A stretch of DNA of 64,000 nucleotides from positions 1-64,000 of the forward strand of contig NW_024599423.1 in the NCBI RefSeq assembly GCF_004379255.2. The letters are read 5' to 3'. This DNA comes from Salvia splendens. Lineage: Eukaryota; Streptophyta; Magnoliopsida; Lamiales; Lamiaceae. This document shows positions 58,140 through 64,000 of this stretch, one piece after another. A program made the translations under genes and the position numbers. Below the pieces are notes generated by a model. The model did no database searches, had not been told where the DNA came from, and saw only the letters and a list, made by a program, of their open reading frames with translations. Every line of letters begins with the position of its first letter. Within the stretch, counting starts at the first letter, position 1.

Positions 58140-59736
58140 GAGCATGCGTAACGCAAGGGGCCGGGCCGCATCTCGCGAGTCCCGGCCCGTCCCATGCATT
58201 ACACGGAAGGGCGGCACGGCTCAGGCCCGTCCCGGTGACGCGTGACCGGCCTGGGGAGCGTCCCGCGTCCCGGCCCGGGACGGGGTTGCACGGTGACGGG
58301 CCGCAAGTCCCGCGTCCCGGCCCAGCGTTACACGGTCTTCGGGCCGGGACGCAAATCCAATTTTGTTTTTTTTTTTTAAATTCGATGTCTATAAATACGA
58401 GCTTGCGTTCCATCCATTTCAATCCCGCGTTCCATTTCAATACTCTATTATACCCTTTGTATTTTCGGCGTCAATGGATTGGTTCAACAGCGATCAACGT
58501 GAGATGGAGGAGTTCGTTAACTCGAACAATTGGTACATACCGTCATCGCAACCATCGCAGACACAGCCTAGTCCGGGAGTCGGTAGCAACGACGACATTA
58601 CATCGCCGGTCAACACCGACGAGTTCGAGGTCAGTGAGATGGAGCCCGCGCAAGAGCGGGGAAAGGAGAAGGTCGGGGAGGAGGATGGGCCGAAGAAGTA
58701 CACTCCGCCCGAGACAATGTGGCTTGCGAGGAACTACATCGACGTCTCCGAGGATCCTATCATCGGCAACCAGCAGACCGGCAAGGCTTTTTGGGAGCGG
58801 ATTGCGCAGAAATATAACGCTGGCCGTCCGGAAGGGTCGAGCGAGCGTAGCTACGTGAAGCTGCGCAAGCATTGGGGCCGGGTCCAGGCGGATATGAGCA
58901 AGTGGAACGGAAAGTGGGCCAACGTAGTCCGTATGTGGCCGAGCGGGCACAGCGAGGCGGACCTCGTCGAGAAGGCAAAGGAAGCGTTCTTCACTGACGG
59001 GAAGAAGACCTTCAAGTACTTCGAAGTTTGGAAGCTCGTCGAGAAGAGCCCGAAGTACACCAGCGGTGCTGAGCCAGCGGCAACTGGGGCGGCGAAGAGA
59101 ACCAAAGTTTCCGCCTCCGGAAACTACTCTTCGAGCGAAGGAGGTCCGGCGATCGACCTCAACGTGACGGACGACGATGTCTTCTACTCCTCTCCTAGCA
59201 TTCAGAGCCGCCCGACAGGAACAAAGGCGGCCAAGAGGAAAGCAAAGGGGAAGGCAGCTGCGAGCAACTCCGCTATGGTGCCACCGCCGACCAATCCGTC
59301 TCTGGATAAGATGTCCGCCACACTTTGTCGGAGATGAATATTACATGGCGGATGAGCCAGCTGACGGAGTTGACAGCGAGGGATACATCGAAGATGTCGG
59401 ACGAGGAGCTCGAGTTGCACCGTGAGATGATCGCCTACCTTCGCGCCCAAATGAAGAAGTAGTAGTCGTGGCCCGGGTTTCTTGTATTTTAAATTTGCTT
59501 CGTCTAGTAATGTAATGTTAATTTCGAATGAACAATGCATTTTCCCGGTTTCAATTGTTCAACGAATTGCGTTTTCGAGTTAAATAGGTTGGAGTTGTGA
59601 ATAGTGTCATTTATTAGTTGCGGCCCGAGTTGCGGCCTGCAGGGTTACAGCAGTTGGGGCCTGGGCCGCAACTGTAGAGGAATGATGACGTGGAGGGGAC
59701 TTGGGGCCGGAAATGGGGACGGGGTTACTGATGCCC
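58140..59736 (+). mobile_element. PIF/Harbinger element H3 (ORF1 only)
   Basis: TAA duplication at 58137-58139 and 59737-59739; inverted ends GAGCATGCGTAAC (left) and GTTACTGATGCCC (right). GC-rich sub-terminal repeats of GGCCCG and CCGGGAC fill 58150-58340. A TATA-like TATAAATA (about 58390) precedes one gene on the plus strand, an ORF1. No transposase is present. Confidence 0.9.
58474..59463 (+). CDS. Harbinger ORF1, Myb/SANT-like protein, one frameshift at the end
   Basis: ORF1 is the DNA-binding partner that Harbinger transposases need. ATG 58474 begins MDWFNSDQREMEEFVNSNNW. After a Pro/Ser linker comes the Myb/SANT-like domain: PETMWLARNYIDVSEDPIIG, FWERIAQKYNAGRPEG, RSYVKLRKHWGRVQ and FKYFEVWKLVEKSPKY (58700-59055). 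A basic stretch AAKRKAKGKAAA (about 59230) looks like a nuclear signal. A one-base loss in a T run at about 59322 ends the frame early at 59337. In the shifted frame the usual C-terminal helix continues (MNITWRMSQLTEL to HREMIAYLRAQMKK), with TAG 59461-59463. It is the best preserved ORF1 in the window. Confidence 0.85.
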
Positions 59737-59739
59737 TAA

Positions 59740-60941
59740 CAACTGGGAACAGAATTAATGATTGAACATTCAGTCACTGACAATAAATTTGCCAGAAGCA
59801 AGCTAAGGCACCGTCTTGATGTATTTCTAATTCGAAAATATGCAAACTTTCTCCTCAAATGTACAGAAAATGCTCATACACACACTAACAATTTCACCTA
59901 GTATAGCATGCATCTACATAGAGTTGGAACGGGAAATTGTTTATCTGGACTGGATACTACATAAAAAATGATACTTTTGTCCAAAAACCAATATTTCATC
60001 ATCTCACATATTCATGGGCCAAATCAGCATCTCAATGTCTCTCGGCTCTACACTGAAATCATGAACGAGAAGAAAACGTAGATGATTAACTATTTAATCA
60101 GACCAAACACGGACTAGCTCCGCTTACTCATTAGAAAAATAGCCAAACTTAATCTGGATGAAAATGTAAATACCTCCATCACCTTCAGATTGCTCAATTG
60201 AAGCGAAGATTTAGCTGAGCTCCATCTCTTAAGTCGATTTGGCTCCGATTGGAAGATGTAACTGAACCCCATTTCCCAAATCAGTTTCGCGCCGCCAATT
60301 GGAGATGAAAAAACTGACTTGAGAGATGGAGTTCAGAAACACTTCTATTTTGCGGACCGCTGTCTCTATTTTTCCGTCAAATGTATACAAACTAGAAAAC
60401 ACGCCATTGCAAATTTGCAACTGATTGAGTTGGAGCTTAGCTTTGAAGAATGGAGTTCCAAGCTTTGAAAAAAGAAAGAAAATTACAAATCAGAAATCTG
60501 TTTATAATTGAACCGTTGGATTTACAGTCCGCGTGGCACAATCTAGAGCTAAGTGACTACTAATTGCTAGTTAACTGATCTAACCAACTCATTAATCCTT
60601 TCAACAGCAAGGGTAAAATCGTCAATTCGGCTCTAGCGGTTACAACAGTACCCAGTATTCTCCTTTTTTTCCCTCCCTCCCCACAAACTGGCAGCCAAGA
60701 CTAGAACAAGAAGGAGAGAGAGAGAGTCATACGACTCATAGTTACTCGCAGTTTGGATTCAGGAAATGCTTCAATTTTGTTTTCTTGTCATCCAAAATTC
60801 GAAGAAAAACTGGCAGAATCGTTTGTGCATTTCAGAAAGATTACTTTTGGATTCTGACGCTGTGTTTAGGTCATTCAGTAGTTTCTCAGCCATTAAATTC
60901 ACTTGTAGTTGAGAGAAGGGGAGATTTTAGGGTTGCAAATC
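59740..60941. other. Intergenic with a short inverted repeat; promoter side of the PXA gene
   Basis: No gene seen. CTCCATCTCTTAAGTC at about 60219-60234 and its near-complement GACTTGAGAGATGGAG at about 60314-60330 form a possible hairpin of unknown meaning. A GA run at about 60711-60726 lies in the probable 5' untranslated region of the next gene. Confidence 0.4.
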
Positions 60942-63900
60942 ATGAGTAAAGCGATGGAGAGTATACAGCATCTTATTGAAGAAGCTAAGCTTCGAGCTGT
61001 GTGGTGGACTCTCTGCATATTCGCAGTGTCTTACTTCTTGACGCGTAAGTACTTGAATTCATTTCCACTTTTCTTTAATTTCATGATCTTGCATCGGTTT
61101 TCCACTGAGCGATTGAGTTTTGATTCATTTGATCATGTTGATAACTCAATGCGTGTTTTAGTCATTCTGTGAACCATAAAATGTTCTACGCTCTTTTATT
61201 TTCCTGCAACTAAGTGAGCTGCATTGTATTGTTACTTGCAGATAGTAGTAAATCAATGCTAATGAATATTCCCATAGCCATACTCTTGATCTCTGGACTG
61301 AGAATTCTGTTAAATGAGGTGGAATTCCAATGGAAGGTTCGGAATAACAGGACAGCTTCGTACTTATCACACTTGGAAAACAAGCAGCTATCAGTAAACG
61401 ATTCTCGGCTAACTACTCCGCCACCCCCCAAAAAGTGGAGAAAAATAGATTCGCCTCTTGTGGAAGCTGCTATTGAAGATTTCGTCAACAAACTTTTACA
61501 TGATTTCGTCACGGATTTTTGGTATTCTGGAATTACCCCTGACAGAGAGGCACCAGAACTAATGCATGCTATAATCATGGATTTTCTTGGAGAAGTATCT
61601 GCTAGAATCAAAGAATCAAACCTTGTTGACCTGCTGACAAGGTATTGTCAGTCTTGTGTATGTGTAGTTTGATAGAGTTGTAAAATGATGGAAGCTGAAT
61701 AATATTGATGATGAGCAAGTGACCTTTCTTTCTGCTACCCTCCAGGGATGTAGTAAACCTGATAGGCGAGCACCTTGATCTCTTCAGAAGGAACCAGGAC
61801 ACTATTGGTGCGGATGTTATGGTAACATTGTCTTCTGAGGAAAGGGATGAAAGATTGAGACACCATCTCCTGGCCTCTAAGGAGCTCCACCCTGCTTTGA
61901 TATCACCAGATAGTGAATACAAGGTGTAGAAGCTTTCTTATTCAGAAGGATTACTTGCCTTACTATTTTTTCCTTGTTTCTTGGTTAATATTTTGTGATA
62001 TCTAATAGTTTATAGTAGTATTTTAGGTTCTTCAGCGGCTCATGTCTGGAGTTTTGGCGGTTGTGCTGAGACCAAGGGAAGCTCAATGCCCTCTAGTCCG
62101 CTGCATTACTCGCGAACTCTTAACTTGTTTGGTGGTGCAACCCCTTATGAATTTCGCAAGTCCCTCGTAAGATTCTATTTCTATGTTCTTTTTTTTACTA
62201 AGAACAGAGTTGGTTTGTGCTTCCTACCCATCACACGAGGTTACGCAGAAATATGCATTTTTAGTCTCAGATGGTTTGGATCGGCCCATCACCCGAGGTT
62301 ACGCAGAAATAGATGGCTACCTGATTCCTTAAAATTATGGAAAAGCATATTTTGCCTGATGATAGCATGTTGGCAATAACTAGAGAGGTGTATTACATTA
62401 ATTTTCAACTAAATAAATATGTAGAAAACAAGTTTGGCAAAGACAATCACTTGCTCAATATGATTATATTAGATAGAATAAACTGGAATACATTAGAGCA
62501 TCTCCAAGGGAGAAAGGTATATTGAGAAGGTATATTTCTCATTTACCTTCTCAAAAAGGTTATTATACCTTCTTAAAAAGTAATGGACTCCAAGGAAAGA
62601 AGGTAAATTAAAAAGGCAAACAAAATAACTAACTTTTACCTTTTCTATCAAGAGGTAAAGATACCTTTTCAAAATGAAAGAAAGTATAATACCTCCTCAA
62701 ATACCCTTTCCTTTGGAGCATGAAATTTTATGAAGAAGAGGTAAATATGGTAGTTATTTCTCTTTACCTCTCCATTTACCCTCCCCTTGGAGATGCTCTT
62801 ATGATAATGAATAATCCCACAGATAGAAAGTCACAAAGCCAGCATTTGGTATTTTTTAGATTCATTAACTTTACAACCATGCGCGGAATGTTAGGACCTA
62901 TATCCAAGTTATGTGACAACTTACTAGTTAATAGACAGTTGTCATTTGAGCGAAGGGGTAAGAGCTAATTGCTACATGAAAACAAGCTAGTCATATCAGT
63001 ATATTTGGCATCCATTGCAGACATTAAAATTTGGGATTTGATAAGGAAAATGCCCACATAATCTATGGTTTTATTGTTATGCATGTGCAAATGGTTGACT
63101 TAATTGAAAATGTGGAACTGAAAACTTACTCAAAAGATCATGCAGGACTCGGCGAACCCTTTGCATTAGGGATCAGTAAATATGTTGTCTATCTGAAGCA
63201 TTAGGAAGCAAATAATGTCATGGAGCATGGAGACTTTCAATCTAGTTGTGTTACTATTTGATCAAATGTATCGAATACATTGTAATGAATAACTTACTCA
63301 ATTCTATCAGTTAGTTAAGATTAGTTGAAAAAATTGTAGGTAACTTGAAAACATTGATCTTGCTGTACGGGTTTATTACTTATATTAGATGTTATTGTAA
63401 CTTTTGTTTTGGAGAGTTCCTGTTTAGTTATAATGGTCGCCACTCTCAATCATGCTATGATCCTTTTATCATCTTTAAGTAGGTTTTTAATTGCTACTTC
63501 CTTGTGTAATCTAATGATTTCACACACACCCCCAGGTATATTAATGAGTTGATTGAATATATTGTCCTTGCATACAACAACGAGGAGTCCAGGGAATCCT
63601 CGAGTGATAACCCTGAACACCAAGTTTCAAGTGAACTTGGTCAAAGCAATGAATCTAATTTGAGAAAAATACCATCTTTGAACAATCAAGAGACTAGTTT
63701 ATCGTTGGCTCGACTGGATCATGACAAGGTACCATATGAGACAGGTAGCTCAGGCGATTCTTTATCTAGCATGACTGAGGGTGAACCAACTCATATTCGA
63801 CATGGTGAGTGGGCTAAACCATTTGAAGATGCAACTCAGAGAAGAACAGATGTTCCTATGCCTGAAACTCTTGAAAACGTGCTGACTATTGGAATTAACA

Positions 63901-64000
63901 ACAAAAATAAAATCCAGAAAAAAGCTGCTCTAGGAGTTCAGGACTACTTAAGTGGACCATATGAGTTGGTGACTGAAGCACCAAGACAGAAGTCTGGAAA
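60942..64000 (+). CDS. PXA-domain (sorting-nexin-like) protein, first five exons
   Basis: PXA domains occur with PX and nexin C-terminal domains in membrane-trafficking proteins. Exons 60942-61044, 61242-61641, 61746-61923, 62027-62166 and 63536 to the edge join in frame with GT-AG introns. The start is MSKAMESIQHLIEEAKLRAV. Two hydrophobic stretches follow (WWTLCIFAVSYFL and MNIPIAILLISGLRILL), likely membrane anchors. The PXA domain covers VEAAIEDFVNKLLHDFVTDF, PELMHAIIMDFLGEVSARIK, VVNLIGEHLDLFRRNQD and REAQCPLVRCITRELLTCLV, ending YINELIEYIVLAYN in exon 5. A Ser-rich linker then runs off the window. Intron 4 (62167-63535) holds a MITE and a 58-bp direct repeat (CGAGGTTACGCAGAAATA at about 62238 and 62296). 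No damage seen. Confidence 0.88.
62496..62798. mobile_element. Tourist/Harbinger-type MITE in intron 4 of the PXA gene
   Basis: 303 bp with inverted ends GAGCATCTCCAAGGG / CCCTTGGAGATGCTC-like and a TTA duplication (62493-62495, 62799-62801). The interior is AT-rich with repeated AAGGTA and TACCTT units. No gene. Confidence 0.85.

Noticed and set aside
60219..60330. Possible microRNA-type hairpin
   Set aside because: The arms pair over about 16 bases only, and nothing shows expression or conservation; recorded as an inverted repeat only.

Overview
The window is nuclear DNA of a flowering plant. Genes have GT-AG introns, the housekeeping genes are plant types (a nuclear gene for plastid elongation factor Tu with a transit peptide, a WNK kinase, a PXA-domain protein), and the rest is dominated by plant transposons. 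The disease-resistance genes are of the R1 / late-blight-resistance-homolog type found in asterids; a member of Lamiales or a close relative fits best, but that is inference. No rRNA, tRNA or CRISPR array was recognised.

Left part (1-16 kb): a broken NLR resistance gene on the minus strand (NLR-1, start codon at 12799, end at about 1311) is cut into four pieces by three transposons, each with a target-site duplication: a Harbinger element (2288-4089), a 6.2-kb Mutator-like element (MULE-B, 4645-10840) carrying a transposase and an antisense plant-mobile-domain gene, and a smaller MULE (MULE-A, 10930-12596) carrying a decayed plant-mobile-domain gene. A second broken NLR (NLR-2, 13221-15460) lies head to head with it. 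A hAT-type MITE (16668-17444) and a frameshifted CYP71-like P450 (17603-19234) follow.

Middle part (20-43 kb): a full-length Ty3/Gypsy element of the Tat type (20610-31447; gag-pol on the minus strand, two further genes on the plus strand), a third MULE (MULE-C, 31813-35685) related to MULE-B, a small plant gene with one frameshift (36052-36434), and a young, intact Ty1/Copia element (36954-42366).

Right part (43-64 kb): plastid EF-Tu with two one-base homopolymer insertions (43176-44593, minus), an intact 8-exon WNK kinase gene (45300-48089, minus), and NLR-3 (50437-53864, plus). NLR-3 has a Harbinger transposase element just before its start codon, a small MULE after codon 5 and a Harbinger-type MITE near its 3' end. 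NLR-4 (55137-57682, plus) has an intact NB-ARC-LRR but a damaged N-terminus. A Harbinger element with only the Myb-like ORF1 (58140-59736) follows, then the first five exons of a PXA-domain gene (60942 to the right edge).

The main story is a small NLR cluster used repeatedly as a landing site by cut-and-paste transposons; precise boundaries and duplications let the original genes be traced through the insertions. Also notable are a TMV-like leaky stop context between gag-pro and pol of the Gypsy element, an antisense gene pair in the same element, a composite MULE, and Harbinger elements that each hold only one of the two genes needed for transposition.
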